Part shown: positions 16,409 through 25,452 of the stretch, piece by piece
Position numbering within the stretch: position 1 is the stretch's first letter
Layout: each line of letters begins with the position of its first letter
Assembly: GCF_024168825.1 (NCBI RefSeq)
Contig: NZ_JALJWH010000001.1
Coordinates: 2,170,001-2,234,000 of the forward strand
Reading direction: 5' to 3'
DNA length: 64,000 bases
Source: Paenarthrobacter sp. A20
GTDB taxonomy: Bacteria; Actinomycetota; Actinomycetes; Actinomycetales; Micrococcaceae
Position numbers and translations under genes: made by a program
The notes under the pieces: generated by a model
Databases searched by the model: none
The model's input: only the letters and a program-made list of their open reading frames with translations
Told to the model about the DNA's origin: nothing

Positions 16409-17574
16409 GATGTTCTCTCCAGAATGCCGCGCAACGTCGCGCAGGCGTGGTCGATGTCAGCCGGGGTGAGGGTGGCCCTGGCCGTGAGGCGAAGGCGGGA
16501 CACCCCATCCGGGACGGACGGTGGGCGGAAGCACCCCACAAGGACGCCCTCCGCATGGGCGGCCCCGCTGGCAGCGAGAGCCTCTGCAGCGGAGGGCATC
16601 GGGATGGACTGGACTGCTCCGGCGGAGCGTTCGACGGCGCTGCCGAGCCTCTCCAGCGCAGGCTGAAGGTGGGCAGCCATGGCAGCTGCGTTGTGGTGGA
16701 CAGCCGCTGCACGCCACGGTTCGGCACGCACGACGCCGATGGCAGCGAGCGCCGCGGCCGCCGCCGGGGGAGCGAGTGCTGTGTCGAAGATGAAGCTTCT
16801 GGCCCTGTTCACCAGGTGCTCCCTGAGCAGGGCTGGGCCCAGCACGGCTCCGCCTTGGCTGCCAAGCGCCTTGGACAGGGTGGCTGTGACGATGACGTTG
16901 GGATGGCCGGCCAATCCGGTTCCTGCGATCGCGCCACGTCCGGCGTCCTTCCCGGAGCCCGCGACGCCCAGGCTGTGGGCTTCGTCAACCAGCAGCACGG
17001 CGTCATGGGCTTCGGCCAGGTCCAGGAGTTCCAGTAGCGGTGCGGCATCCCCGCCCACGCTATAAATGGACTCCACGACGATGATCCCCCGTGGCTGGGT
17101 ACGTTTGGCCAGTTTTTCCGCCGCGTCCGCCACGCTGTTGTGCGTGAATTCCTTCACCTCGGAGCGGCTCAGCCGGAAGCCATCGATCAGCGAGGCATGG
17201 CACTGCGTGTCGGCAACAATCAATGCCCCCGGGCCGCCGAGGGCGGTAGTGACTCCAAGGTTCGCTAGATAGCCGGAGGAGAAAACCAGCCCGGCGTCCA
17301 TCCCTGTCAGCTCAGCGAGTCCGTGCTCCAACTCCAGGTGCAGCGCGGTGGTGCCCGCTACCAGTCGGGACGACGTGGCGCCCGTGCCCCACTTGGCGAT
17401 GGCTTCCCGCGCGGCTTCGGCGAGCCTGGGATCCGTGGCCAAGCCGAGGTAGTCGTTACTGGCGAGGTCGATCATCCGGTGGTCCGCCCGGCGAACTTGA
17501 GGCGTCCTCACCAAACCCCGGCGCTCGCGGACCCGGGCCTGTTCCTGCAGCCATGTGGCCATGGCGGTGCTCAC
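16405..17574 (-). CDS. bioF: 8-amino-7-oxononanoate synthase
   Basis: A 389-aa PLP enzyme of the alpha-oxoamine synthase family joining pimeloyl-thioester and alanine. Recognisable are NDYLGLATDPRL near the N-terminus, GTGATSSRLVAGT, the cofactor Asp in LLVDEAHSLGVAG and the PLP-binding Lys in ATLSKALGSQGG. Length is normal. It overlaps bioA and bioD by 4 bases each. Confidence 0.95.
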   Translation of the reverse strand: MSTAMATWLQEQARVRERRGLVRTPQVRRADHRMIDLASNDYLGLATDPRLAEAAREAIAKWGTGATSSRLVAGTTALHLELEHGLAELTGMDAGLVFSSGYLANLGVTTALGGPGALIVADTQCHASLIDGFRLSRSEVKEFTHNSVADAAEKLAKRTQPRGIIVVESIYSVGGDAAPLLELLDLAEAHDAVLLVDEAHSLGVAGSGKDAGRGAIAGTGLAGHPNVIVTATLSKALGSQGGAVLGPALLREHLVNRARSFIFDTALAPPAAAAALAAIGVVRAEPWRAAAVHHNAAAMAAHLQPALERLGSAVERSAGAVQSIPMPSAAEALAASGAAHAEGVLVGCFRPPSVPDGVSRLRLTARATLTPADIDHACATLRGILERTS

Positions 17575-18896
17575 GCGGCCACCCCCTGGTGGGAGGTTTC
17601 CGCCACGGCGGCCACCATGCCAGCGGCCATCGCGCGCACTTCAGCGGCGGAACTAATGTACGGCGGCATCGCATAGACCAGGTTCCGGAACGGGCGAACC
17701 CACACGCCATGCTCGACGGCGGCCTTCGTCACCGCGGTCACATCCACCGCGTCCCTCAATTCGATGACGCCCACGGCGCCGAAGGTACGGACGCCGGCAA
17801 CGGCGTCGAGCGTCATCGCCGGGGCCAAACCCTCGGCAAGTGCGGTGCCAACGCGTTCCACGTCCTCTCGCCAAGCTCCCGTGGCAAGGATGCCGAGGCT
17901 TGCGTTGGCGGCGGCGCACGCCAGGGGATTGGCCATGAAGGTGGGCCCGTGCAGGAGTGCCCCGGCGCCTCCGGAAGATACCGCCCGGGCAACGTCGCCG
18001 GTACACAGCGTCGCAGCCAAGGTGAGGTAACCGCCGGTGAGCGCTTTGCCGACGCACATGATGTCCGGGACGACGCGTGCGTGGTCCGCGGCGAAGAGTT
18101 CACCGGTTCGCCCGAAACCCGTGGCGATCTCGTCCAGGATCAGCAGCAGTCCGTGGCGGTCCGCGATCCCACGCAGGATCCGAACGCACTCGGCCGGGTA
18201 CATGAACATGCCGCCTGCGCCTTGAAGCAATGGCTCCACGATAATCGCGGCGAGTTCGTTGGAACGCTCCATGGCAAGGCGCTCCACGGCGTCCCGCCAT
18301 TCCTCGATTCCGGCGGGGGTGGCTGTTGCGGCCGCAGGTGGGCGGGGCGCGAAGACGTTGCGGGCCAGCAACCCTGGGAAGGACGAATGCATGCCGTCCA
18401 CAGGATCGCAGACGCCCATGGCCGCGAACGTGTCCCCGTGGTAACCGCCACGGATGGTCAGGAAACTCTGCCGCGTGGGCCGGCCGGTTGCCGTCTGGAA
18501 CTGCACCGCCAGTTTGAGCGCGACCTCGACCGAGATGGATCCCGAATCTGCCAGGAACACCCGTTCCAGGCGCCTCCCCGGTTCGCCCGGCGCCATGGAC
18601 AGCAGGCTTTCCGCGAGTTCCACGGCGGGCTGGTGCGTGAGCCCGCCGAACATCACGTGGCTGAAACTGCTGAGCTGGCGCTGGAGGGCGGCATCCATGA
18701 CGGGGTTCCGGTAGCCGTGGATCACCGACCACCACGACGACATCGCGTCCAGCACCTCATGCGTTCGTCCCCGTTCGTCGCGAAGCCGCAGCGCCACGCC
18801 GTCGGCCGCTTCCACCTCCCACAGGGGAAGCGTCGGGGAGGCAGGCGCGTAAGGGTGCCATAGGCTCGCGCGGTCACGCTCGATCAGCGTGCTCAT
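17571..18896 (-). CDS. bioA: Adenosylmethionine-8-amino-7-oxononanoate aminotransferase
   Basis: A 441-aa PLP aminotransferase that makes 7,8-diaminopelargonate with S-adenosylmethionine as amino donor. Evidence: [11 protein letters not shown] and [17 protein letters not shown] (the BioA-specific WW region), [13 protein letters not shown] for cofactor contact and the PLP-binding Lys in [17 protein letters not shown] chose ATG at 18896 (MSTLIERD), which overlaps the bsaP stop by 4 bases; a longer upstream frame has no homologous content. Confidence 0.95.
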   Translation of the reverse strand: MSTLIERDRASLWHPYAPASPTLPLWEVEAADGVALRLRDERGRTHEVLDAMSSWWSVIHGYRNPVMDAALQRQLSSFSHVMFGGLTHQPAVELAESLLSMAPGEPGRRLERVFLADSGSISVEVALKLAVQFQTATGRPTRQSFLTIRGGYHGDTFAAMGVCDPVDGMHSSFPGLLARNVFAPRPPAAATATPAGIEEWRDAVERLAMERSNELAAIIVEPLLQGAGGMFMYPAECVRILRGIADRHGLLLILDEIATGFGRTGELFAADHARVVPDIMCVGKALTGGYLTLAATLCTGDVARAVSSGGAGALLHGPTFMANPLACAAANASLGILATGAWREDVERVGTALAEGLAPAMTLDAVAGVRTFGAVGVIELRDAVDVTAVTKAAVEHGVWVRPFRNLVYAMPPYISSAAEVRAMAAGMVAAVAETSHQGVAA

Positions 18897-19111
18897 GATG
18901 CCAGCCGTCCGTGCCTGGAACAGTCCGCGGTCCACCCCAGCGGCGTGACCTGGACCTTCATGCGGCGGCGGCACTGCGGGCAGAAGCGCGGCGGCTCCAT
19001 CGCCAGCCGCTGGTGGCAGTTTTGCTGGGAGTCCGACGTCGGGCTGTCACCGCTGCCATGGACGTTACCGCCGCAATGCCCGCAAAACTGTTGGAAGTCT
19101 GCGGTGGTCAC
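18893..19111 (-). CDS. bsaP: Biotin synthase auxiliary protein
   Basis: A 72-aa cysteine-rich protein with FCGHCGG (Cys10, Cys13), then [15 protein letters not shown] and [10 protein letters not shown]. This layout matches the actinobacterial BsaP family reported to support biotin synthase activity, probably through metal or iron-sulfur chemistry. It sits between bioB and bioA with 4-base overlaps on both sides, the usual position. The exact biochemical role is known only from the family, not from this sequence. Confidence 0.85.
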   Translation of the reverse strand: MTTADFQQFCGHCGGNVHGSGDSPTSDSQQNCHQRLAMEPPRFCPQCRRRMKVQVTPLGWTADCSRHGRLAS

Positions 19112-20142
19112 AGCGACTTCTGGAATTCCTTGATGGGCATGTTGAGCTCCACCAGCAGGTTCAGGTCGGCGTCGGCGGGGCGCCCCAGGGTGGTGAGGTA
19201 GTTGCCCACGATGACAGCGTTGATTCCGCCGAGCAGGCCCTCGCGGGTGCCGAGGTCGCCGAGGGTGAGTTCACGGCCACCGGCATAGCGGAGCACGGTC
19301 CGGGGCATGGCGAGCCGGAACGCCGCGATGGCACGGAGGGCGTCCTTGCCGTCCATGATGCCTTGGTTCTCCAGGGGTGTTCCGGGGCGGGGGTTGAGGA
19401 AGTTGAGCGGGACTTCGTGGGGTTCAAGGGCCGCGAGCTGGGCTGCGAGTTCGGCACGCTGGGCCACTGATTCGCCCATGCCGATCAGGGCGCCGCAGCA
19501 CAGTTCCATGCCGGCGGCCTTGACCATGGCGCACGTTTCCAGGCGTTCTTCGTAGCTATGGGTGGTCACAACCTCGGGGAAGTAGCTCCGGGCCGTTTCA
19601 AGGTTGTGGTTGTACCGGTGGACGCCCCACTCGGCCAGCTGGTCCACTTGCCGCTGCGTGAGCATGCCAAGCGAGCAGGCGATGTTGATCTCCACTGCTT
19701 CGTTGATACGGTCGATCGCGAACTTGATCTGGTTCATGAGCTTGATGTCGGGCCCGCGCACGGCTGCGACGATGCAGAACTCCGTGGCCCCCGTTGCGGC
19801 GGTCTCCTTGGCGGCCTTGACCAGTTCCGGAATGTCCAGCCAGACACCGCGTACAGGGGAGTCGAACAGGCCGGATTGGCTGCAGAAATGACAGTCCTCG
19901 GGGCAGCCGCCGGTCTTGATGGAGATGATGCCCTCCACTTCCACGTCCTCGCCGCAGTGCTTGAGGCGAACCTCGTGGGCCAGTTGCAGGGCTGCGGGGA
20001 TGGCGTCGTCGGGGAGCTCAAGGATCTCGATGAGTTGGGCTTCGGTCAGGCCCTCGCCGCGTTCGAGGACCTGCTCGCGGGCGGTGTCCAGGATGGCGTA
20101 GGTGGTGGTTTCCCGGGATTCCTGGGTTGCTTGGGTGCTCAT
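19108..20142 (-). CDS. bioB: Biotin synthase (radical SAM)
   Basis: A 344-aa radical SAM enzyme inserting sulfur into dethiobiotin. The cluster motif [11 protein letters not shown] carries the CxxxCxxC cysteines, preceded by [11 protein letters not shown]. Further matches are [29 protein letters not shown] and [12 protein letters not shown] chose ATG at 20142 (MSTQATQ); the 101 extra codons upstream are low-complexity and cross the divergent promoter. First gene of the six-gene operon. The 194-bp divergent spacer to the permease gene carries GAAGTTACAGCTGTGAA around 20248-20264, but I cannot assign it to a known biotin repressor site. Confidence 0.96.
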   Translation of the reverse strand: MSTQATQESRETTTYAILDTAREQVLERGEGLTEAQLIEILELPDDAIPAALQLAHEVRLKHCGEDVEVEGIISIKTGGCPEDCHFCSQSGLFDSPVRGVWLDIPELVKAAKETAATGATEFCIVAAVRGPDIKLMNQIKFAIDRINEAVEINIACSLGMLTQRQVDQLAEWGVHRYNHNLETARSYFPEVVTTHSYEERLETCAMVKAAGMELCCGALIGMGESVAQRAELAAQLAALEPHEVPLNFLNPRPGTPLENQGIMDGKDALRAIAAFRLAMPRTVLRYAGGRELTLGDLGTREGLLGGINAVIVGNYLTTLGRPADADLNLLVELNMPIKEFQKSL

Positions 20143-20336
20143 GTCCTTGACGGTATCCGCGCTGGTGAAGGGCGATTTTGTGGGGTGCGTACAAACGCGG
20201 GTGGTTGATTTTGGACTTGACTGCCCAGGGCGCCTGGTGCAGAAGTTACAGCTGTGAAACATGGACGTGACTGAATTGACGCGCTGCGTGACTAGCGTCG
20301 GGGGCGAGGCACAGACCCCGACGAAAGCGACCACGA

Positions 20337-22064
20337 ATGATCGACGACAAGACGAGTACCGCCACACTGGAGCCAACGACGGCGGCAAGCACCGCCGTCG
20401 GAACCGGCACCTCGGGTGCTCCAGCAGCCGGCAACTCCGACGCAATGAGTGCAGCGAAGGAGAGCCTGGAGGATTACACGCTCCGCTTCGCCCCGCGCTC
20501 CTACCGGAAGTGGAGCGCCGGTGTGGTGGCCACGAGCGCGCTGGGTGGCATCGCCTACCTGGCCGACTTTTCGATCGGCGCGAACATCGGCATCGCGTAC
20601 GGAACGGTGAATGCGATCTTTGGCATCATTGTGGCGGCCGTGATCATCTTCGCCACCGGGTTCCCGTTGGCCTACTACGCCGCCCGGTACAACATCGACC
20701 TTGACCTCATCACCCGAGGCTCGGGCTTTGGCTACTACGGCTCGGTGGTCACCAACATCATCTTCGCCACCTTCACGTTCATCTTCTTCGCCCTCGAGGG
20801 CTCCATCATGGCCCAGGGGTTGCAGTTGGGCCTGGGTATCCCTCAATGGATCGGCTACGCAGTGTCCACCATCATCATCATTCCCTTGGTGATCTATGGG
20901 ATGAAGACACTCGCTACGTTGCAGGTGTGGACCACCCCGCTCTGGCTGTTGCTGATGGTGGTTCCCGTTGGCTACCTGCTGCTGTCGCACCCCGAGAGCA
21001 TCGATGCCTTCTTCGCTTTCACCGGTGCGTCCGGCGGGGGCGGCCCCAACCTGGCCTCGGTGATGCTGGCCGCAGGTGTTTGTTTGTCCCTGATGGCGCA
21101 GATCGCTGAGCAGATCGACTACCTTCGCTTCATGCCGCCCAAGACCGCCGAGAACAAGGGTGCCTGGTGGCGCGCCGTGATCCTCGCCGGACCGGGCTGG
21201 GTCATCTTCGGTGCCATCAAGCAGATCATTGGCCTCTTCATCGCGATCTACCTCATTGCCAAGCTGGACCCCGCAGCTGCTTCTTCCGCGAATGAGCCGG
21301 TCCACCAGTTCCTGGGCGTCTACGAGGAGATGATGCCGGCATGGCTGGCGATGACACTGGCTGTGGTGCTGGTGGTTATTTCCCAGATCAAGATCAACGT
21401 CACCAACGCCTACTCGGGTTCGCTGGCCTGGACCAACTCCTTCACCCGCATCACCAAGACCTACCCGGGCCGCATGGTGTTCGTGGTGGTCAACCTGGTC
21501 ATCGCGCTGATCCTGATGGAGTCGAACATGTTCGAGTTCCTCAACACCATCCTCGGTTTCTACGCCAACTGCGCCATGGCCTGGGTGGTCACGGTTGCCT
21601 CCGATATCGCGATCAACAAGTACCTGCTGAAGATCTCGCCCAAGGTTCCGGAGTTCCGCCGCGGCATGCTCTACGCCGTGAACCCGGTGGGCTTCCTGTC
21701 CATGCTGGTCTCAGCGGGAGTCTCCATCGCGGTGTTCTTCGGGGCGTTCGGTTCCGGTGTCCAGCCGTTCTCGCCCATCTTCGCGGTGGGTCTGGCCCTG
21801 GTGCTGCCGCCCGTTCTCGCCCTTGCCACGAAGGGCCGCTACTACCTGCGCCGGACTGACGACGGCATCGACCTCCCCATGTTCGATGCCGACGGCAACC
21901 CGAGCGACGCGAAGCTTCTCTGCCACGTCACGGGCCTTGAGTTCGAACGCCCGGACATGCTCCGGTCCGGTCAGGACGGGCCCGACGGCGAACCCCAGTA
22001 CATCTCGTCCCTTGCCTTGTCCACGGATAAGTCGGGCGAGCTGGTGCTCCCGGCCCAGAAGTAG
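20337..22064 (+). CDS. NCS1-family purine/cytosine-type permease
   Basis: A 575-aa membrane transporter with about 12 segments. The fold matches PF02133: [19 protein letters not shown] before the first segment, [15 protein letters not shown] [11 protein letters not shown] in segment 1, and [20 protein letters not shown], the conserved segment-8 signature. The N-terminus is Thr/Ala-rich and cytoplasmic, and there is a long C-terminal cytosolic tail. Substrates of the family are nucleobases, allantoin, hydantoins or vitamins. It is divergent from bioB, which could suggest co-regulation, but nothing in the sequence shows that it carries a biotin precursor. Confidence 0.9.
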   Translation: MIDDKTSTATLEPTTAASTAVGTGTSGAPAAGNSDAMSAAKESLEDYTLRFAPRSYRKWSAGVVATSALGGIAYLADFSIGANIGIAYGTVNAIFGIIVAAVIIFATGFPLAYYAARYNIDLDLITRGSGFGYYGSVVTNIIFATFTFIFFALEGSIMAQGLQLGLGIPQWIGYAVSTIIIIPLVIYGMKTLATLQVWTTPLWLLLMVVPVGYLLLSHPESIDAFFAFTGASGGGGPNLASVMLAAGVCLSLMAQIAEQIDYLRFMPPKTAENKGAWWRAVILAGPGWVIFGAIKQIIGLFIAIYLIAKLDPAAASSANEPVHQFLGVYEEMMPAWLAMTLAVVLVVISQIKINVTNAYSGSLAWTNSFTRITKTYPGRMVFVVVNLVIALILMESNMFEFLNTILGFYANCAMAWVVTVASDIAINKYLLKISPKVPEFRRGMLYAVNPVGFLSMLVSAGVSIAVFFGAFGSGVQPFSPIFAVGLALVLPPVLALATKGRYYLRRTDDGIDLPMFDADGNPSDAKLLCHVTGLEFERPDMLRSGQDGPDGEPQYISSLALSTDKSGELVLPAQK

Positions 22065-22090
22065 CCCATCCCCGAACCCAACCAGGTGTC

Positions 22091-22128
22091 AGACCAGGTC
22101 GTTTTGAGAGCTCAGTAGGACCTGATCT
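22091..22128. repeat. Imperfect inverted repeat past the permease gene
   Basis: AGACCAGGTC and GACCTGATCT flank an 18-base centre with 9 of 10 arm bases paired. It lies 26 bases after the permease stop. It may be a weak terminator or a dispersed repeat; only one copy was noticed. Confidence 0.4.
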
Positions 22129-22147
22129 GCGACCTACTTGGGTGCAC

Positions 22148-22190
22148 GCAGAACGCCCCGGCTTCCAGGAAAGGAGCCGGGGCGTTCTGC
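22148..22190. terminator. Strong bidirectional terminator hairpin
   Basis: GCAGAACGCCCCGGCT and AGCCGGGGCGTTCTGC form perfect 16-bp arms around an 11-base loop. It lies between the convergent permease and CsbD genes and is followed by TGTGTGTTTA on the plus side. Confidence 0.85.
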
Positions 22191-22225
22191 TGTGTGTTTA
22201 GTGCTGTGTTTGCGGGGCCAGGGGC

Positions 22226-22411
22226 TTACTTGTCGAAGGCGTCCTTTGCGGCGTCCTTGACGTTCTCGCCGGCCTGCTTGGTCTTGGCCGCCGCTTGGTC
22301 AGCGACACCCTCGGCCTGCAGTTTCTCGTTGTTGGTGGCGTCGCCCAAGGCTTCCTTTGCCTTGCCGGTGACTTCCTGTGCCTTGTTGCTGATCTTGTCT
22401 CCGAGTCCCAT
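22226..22411 (-). CDS. CsbD-family stress protein
   Basis: A 61-aa Lys/Ala-rich helical protein (MGLGDKISNKAQEVTGKAKE, then TNNEKLQAEGVADQAAAKTKQ). The repeated helix pattern and length match the CsbD family, general-stress proteins of unknown mechanism. I chose ATG at 22411 because GAAGGAGG precedes it by 4 to 5 bases; a longer start at 22444 lacks one. Confidence 0.88.
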   Translation of the reverse strand: MGLGDKISNKAQEVTGKAKEALGDATNNEKLQAEGVADQAAAKTKQAGENVKDAAKDAFDK

Positions 22412-22480
22412 GGGCCCTCCTTCGATGTAATCAAACGCTGACAATTGCTAGGCTATCGAGCAATTCTGGGTACTTCCTGA

Positions 22481-23506
22481 ATGGAGTCCAAAAATAGTCA
22501 GGATGCTTACACTGAGACCATGGCTGCGGAGATCCGGAACGAACAAACGGAGAAGACCGACCTTGACGAGGACATCGCCATGGCCTTGGCCAACAATGTG
22601 GCGTCCGGGTCCTACGATCCTGACGGGGAGAGCGCGGATCCCCGCACCAAATACCCGTCGGGAGAATTCGAGCCACAAACCCAGGATTACCCCGGCTGGA
22701 CCGAGGCCATGAACCCACGGCCCGACCACGGCGAGCAAAGCTATGTGGGCCACCACCGCCTGCTGGGCCGCCGGACCTTGATCACCGGCGGCGACAGCGG
22801 AATCGGCAAGGCCGTGGCCATCGCCTTTGCCCGGGAAGGTGCCGATGTTGCGTTCACCTACCTGCCCGAAGAAGAGCAGGACGCCGAGCACACGGTCCAG
22901 CTGATTGAAGACGCCGGAAGCAGGGCTTTGGCATTACCAGGCGACCTGCGGGACGAGGAGTTCTGCCAGGAGGTCATTGCCCAAACCGTGATGGATTTCG
23001 GTGGGCTCAACGTCCTGGTGAACAACGCCGGGTTCCAGATGACAACAAGCCAAGGACTCGAAGACCTCAGCACCGATCAGTTTGACCGGACGTTCAAGAC
23101 CAATGTCTACGCCCTGTTCTGGCTCACCAAGGCTGCCCTCCCTCACCTGCAGCCGGGCTCCGCAATCATCAACACCTCGTCCATCCAGGGCTACCACCCA
23201 AGCCCGTCCCTGATCGACTACGCCGCTACCAAAGCAGCGATCAACAGCATGACCTTTTCCTTGGCGGAATCACTGGGGCCGAAGGGCATACGCGTCAACG
23301 CTGTGGCCCCAGGCCCGGTGTGGACCCCGCTGCAGCCGCCCACCCAGCCCGTGGAAAAGATCCAAGCGTTCGGGCAGGACACCCCGCTGGGCCGTGCGGG
23401 GCAGCCGGCCGAACTTGCTTCGACCTATGTGTTGTTGGCCAGTGAGGATTCCAGCTATATCTCGGGATCGGTCATTGGCGTCACGGGTGGGAAGCACTTG
23501 GCCTGA
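22481..23506 (+). CDS. SDR-family oxidoreductase (YhdF/glucose dehydrogenase-like)
   Basis: A 341-aa short-chain dehydrogenase with a leader of about 90 residues (PDGESADPRTKYPSGEF, then QDYPGWTEAMNPRPDHGE) typical of the general-stress YhdF/YhxC group. The core shows ITGGDSGIGKAVAIAFAREG, NNAG, and the active-site Ser (NTSSIQGY) with Tyr and Lys in DYAATKAAI. The substrate is unknown; members oxidise sugars or alcohols. No clear ribosome site precedes ATG 22481; ATG 22520 is an alternative. It is next to csbD, which fits a stress setting. Confidence 0.88.
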   Translation: MESKNSQDAYTETMAAEIRNEQTEKTDLDEDIAMALANNVASGSYDPDGESADPRTKYPSGEFEPQTQDYPGWTEAMNPRPDHGEQSYVGHHRLLGRRTLITGGDSGIGKAVAIAFAREGADVAFTYLPEEEQDAEHTVQLIEDAGSRALALPGDLRDEEFCQEVIAQTVMDFGGLNVLVNNAGFQMTTSQGLEDLSTDQFDRTFKTNVYALFWLTKAALPHLQPGSAIINTSSIQGYHPSPSLIDYAATKAAINSMTFSLAESLGPKGIRVNAVAPGPVWTPLQPPTQPVEKIQAFGQDTPLGRAGQPAELASTYVLLASEDSSYISGSVIGVTGGKHLA

Positions 23507-23618
23507 TCGTCCGGGTTCAAAGCGTGGGATCAGGGACGTCTTCGACGCTGAGTGAGCGCCGGCCATCCCGAAACTACCGGCAAATAAAACCATAAGTAAT
23601 CTGACCATCGGTGTTAAC

Positions 23619-23681
23619 ATGGTGGGCAAGGGAGAGTTTCGGGCAGAGATGACCGAGGAGTGTCCGCATTGCCGTCAATGA
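23619..23681 (+). other. Possible 20-codon upstream reading frame with a CPHC motif
   Basis: ATG at 23619 opens MVGKGEFRAEMTEECPHCRQ, and its TGA overlaps an in-frame ATG (23678) of the next gene in an ATGA arrangement. Possible leader peptide; could be chance. Confidence 0.3.
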
Positions 23682-24100
23682 AAAACCCTCTGGTTCCAGG
23701 GGACGCAACCCGTCCTCACGCCGAACCCCTCCGGTGCAGCCAATGCCGGTCCGCTGATCACTTGGATCTGGAAACCATCGAATCCATTGACCCGCATGCC
23801 GGCGATTTGATGGTCCGGGTGTCCTATAGCTGCCTGGCCTGCGAGGCGTCGTACGCCCACAACGCTGCGTTCCATGACGTTGCCGCGGTCCTCAACCGCA
23901 GCGGAAGCGTTTCCGGGTTGCTCCAATTCGGCGGGACGTACTTTCACTGCGGAGAAGCCATGACCTTCGCGAAATCGTCCACCCGGAGCGTATACGCCCC
24001 CATGACCACTGAGGACGTGGACGACGGCTTGCTGGACGTTTACCTGAAGACGCGCGTGATCCAATGCCGCTGCGGATTCCGGATGGAGCTGCCGGCCTGA
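23669..24100 (+). CDS. Zinc-ribbon-like hypothetical protein
   Basis: About 143 aa, unknown function. Two cysteine pairs (RCSQCRSADHLDLE and YSCLACEASYAH) look like a zinc ribbon, and a third region has HCGEAMTF and a late QCRCGFRMEL. No membrane segment or signal peptide. Start is open: GTG 23660, TTG 23669 and ATG 23678 are in frame; GAGGAG at 23655-23660 best fits TTG 23669. Confidence 0.6.
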   Translation: MPSMKNPLVPGDATRPHAEPLRCSQCRSADHLDLETIESIDPHAGDLMVRVSYSCLACEASYAHNAAFHDVAAVLNRSGSVSGLLQFGGTYFHCGEAMTFAKSSTRSVYAPMTTEDVDDGLLDVYLKTRVIQCRCGFRMELPA

Positions 24101-24206
24101 GAGCCCGTAGTTTCGAGGTGGCCTCATCGGGGCACACCTCGAGTATCAAGCACAGCGTGGGCCACGAGCGGCACCCATAAAAGCCGCCCATCAGGAGGTA
24201 GTGCAC

Positions 24207-24698
24207 ATGGACACGGGACAACTGGTTCTCATCATCGTGTTGGCCGTCGTAGTTATTGCTGTGGTGATTGCCGCAGTGGTGATTGGACGCCGTAAGAAAA
24301 CGGAGATGAACCGGCACCGGGCCGAGGAGTTGCGTGAGAAAGCAGCCGAGGAAGCCATCGGAGCACACCAAGCCAAAGCCGAGTCGGCGCAAGCTGAAGC
24401 GGCCGCGCTCCAGGCGGAAGTCGAGGCGAACCGGCTTCGCAAGGACGCGGAGCGCCACGCGGAGAAGGCCGGCGAGGCGCATGAGCGGGTCGAGGAGCAC
24501 CTTCGGCACGCTGACAAGCTGGACCCCAACGTCAGGGATGGCCGCGGGGCAGACGAGGAACGCGATGAGCATACGGAGCGCGCGACTGGTCGGGACCAGG
24601 CAACGGTCGACGACGGTGCGCGCCTGAGGCGCGACCGCAACGGACGTGACGATTCAGTGCGTGACGATTCAACGCGCGAGGGTGACAGGAATTCATAG
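24207..24698 (+). CDS. Membrane-anchored coiled-coil protein
   Basis: A 163-aa protein with one N-terminal membrane segment (about residues 5-27, Val/Ile-rich), then RRKK, then a long charged Ala/Glu/Arg helix (about 40-110) with heptad-like spacing, and a disordered Asp/Arg-rich tail. Probably anchored with the coil in the cytoplasm. AGGAGG 8 bases ahead fixes ATG at 24207 over the GTG at 24201. Function unknown. Confidence 0.65.
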   Translation: MDTGQLVLIIVLAVVVIAVVIAAVVIGRRKKTEMNRHRAEELREKAAEEAIGAHQAKAESAQAEAAALQAEVEANRLRKDAERHAEKAGEAHERVEEHLRHADKLDPNVRDGRGADEERDEHTERATGRDQATVDDGARLRRDRNGRDDSVRDDSTREGDRNS

Positions 24699-24721
24699 TT
24701 TCCATGGAACGGAGGCAGGAA

Positions 24722-25345
24722 GTGAGCATCGTGGTGAGACGAACAGGTCAGGCGGTGCGCTCGGCTGAGTCGAAGGCGAGCCGGCACGCGGTTGACGTCG
24801 TTTTGGGGCATTTGGGGGAGATTGGCCCGGCAGTAGCGGCACTGCGGCGCGAATCTTCCAGGCTCGCCGAATGGGGCGAACAGCTGGCACTTGTCAGGCT
24901 GCGCGGTGGAACTGTCTTTGCCGCGGGCAGTGACGGGTCCTCGCACGAGGCCCAGAGATTCACTTCCGAGCTTGCCGCCCACGATCCCGGGGACGGTTCC
25001 GGTTTCAAAGCGATCTACATCCCCAAAGGCGCCGACGGATCAGATGGGGCCGCAGGAAGTATTAGTGCCCGGATCTCGGATCAGGTCCGACGCGGAGACA
25101 TTGTGGTGCTGCTCGCCGCGAAGGGCATCACCGAGGACCTCAGGGATGCTGCTGCCGCCGCGAAGTCTGGTGGAGCGCGGGTGTGGGCTCTGACCGGAAA
25201 GGAATCCAAGGACCTGGCGCAGTCGGTCGATGAGGCCATCTGCGTCAACACGGACCCCGCCCACGCGGAGGAAGCGCACCTCGTCGCGGTGCTGGCCCTC
25301 TGTGAGTGCTTCGATGACGCACTGAAGAACCGCAACGCGGAGTAA
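24722..25345 (+). CDS. SIS-domain sugar-phosphate-binding protein
   Basis: A 207-aa protein with features of the SIS fold of phosphoheptose isomerases and sugar-phosphate regulators: FAAGSDGSSHEAQRFTSEL (phosphate loop), RRGDIVVLLAAKG, and HAEEAHLVAVLALCECFDDAL as the C-terminal helix, like the LCHLVD-type ending of GmhA. Catalytic residues of GmhA are not clearly all present, so isomerase activity is not assured. GGAGG 6 bases ahead supports GTG at 24722. Confidence 0.7.
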   Translation: MSIVVRRTGQAVRSAESKASRHAVDVVLGHLGEIGPAVAALRRESSRLAEWGEQLALVRLRGGTVFAAGSDGSSHEAQRFTSELAAHDPGDGSGFKAIYIPKGADGSDGAAGSISARISDQVRRGDIVVLLAAKGITEDLRDAAAAAKSGGARVWALTGKESKDLAQSVDEAICVNTDPAHAEEAHLVAVLALCECFDDALKNRNAE

Positions 25346-25452
25346 GTCCTCCCGCGCTGACACGTGCGTGTGATCTGCGCCTCTATCGGAATAGTTGCAG
25401 ACGCCTTGCAGTTGGGCAGAGTGAACCTGTTTCATTCTGAAAGGAACTGCGC

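Noticed and set aside
20143..20445. Extended N-terminus of BioB
   Set aside because: It crosses the divergent promoter region, is low-complexity and absent from biotin synthases.
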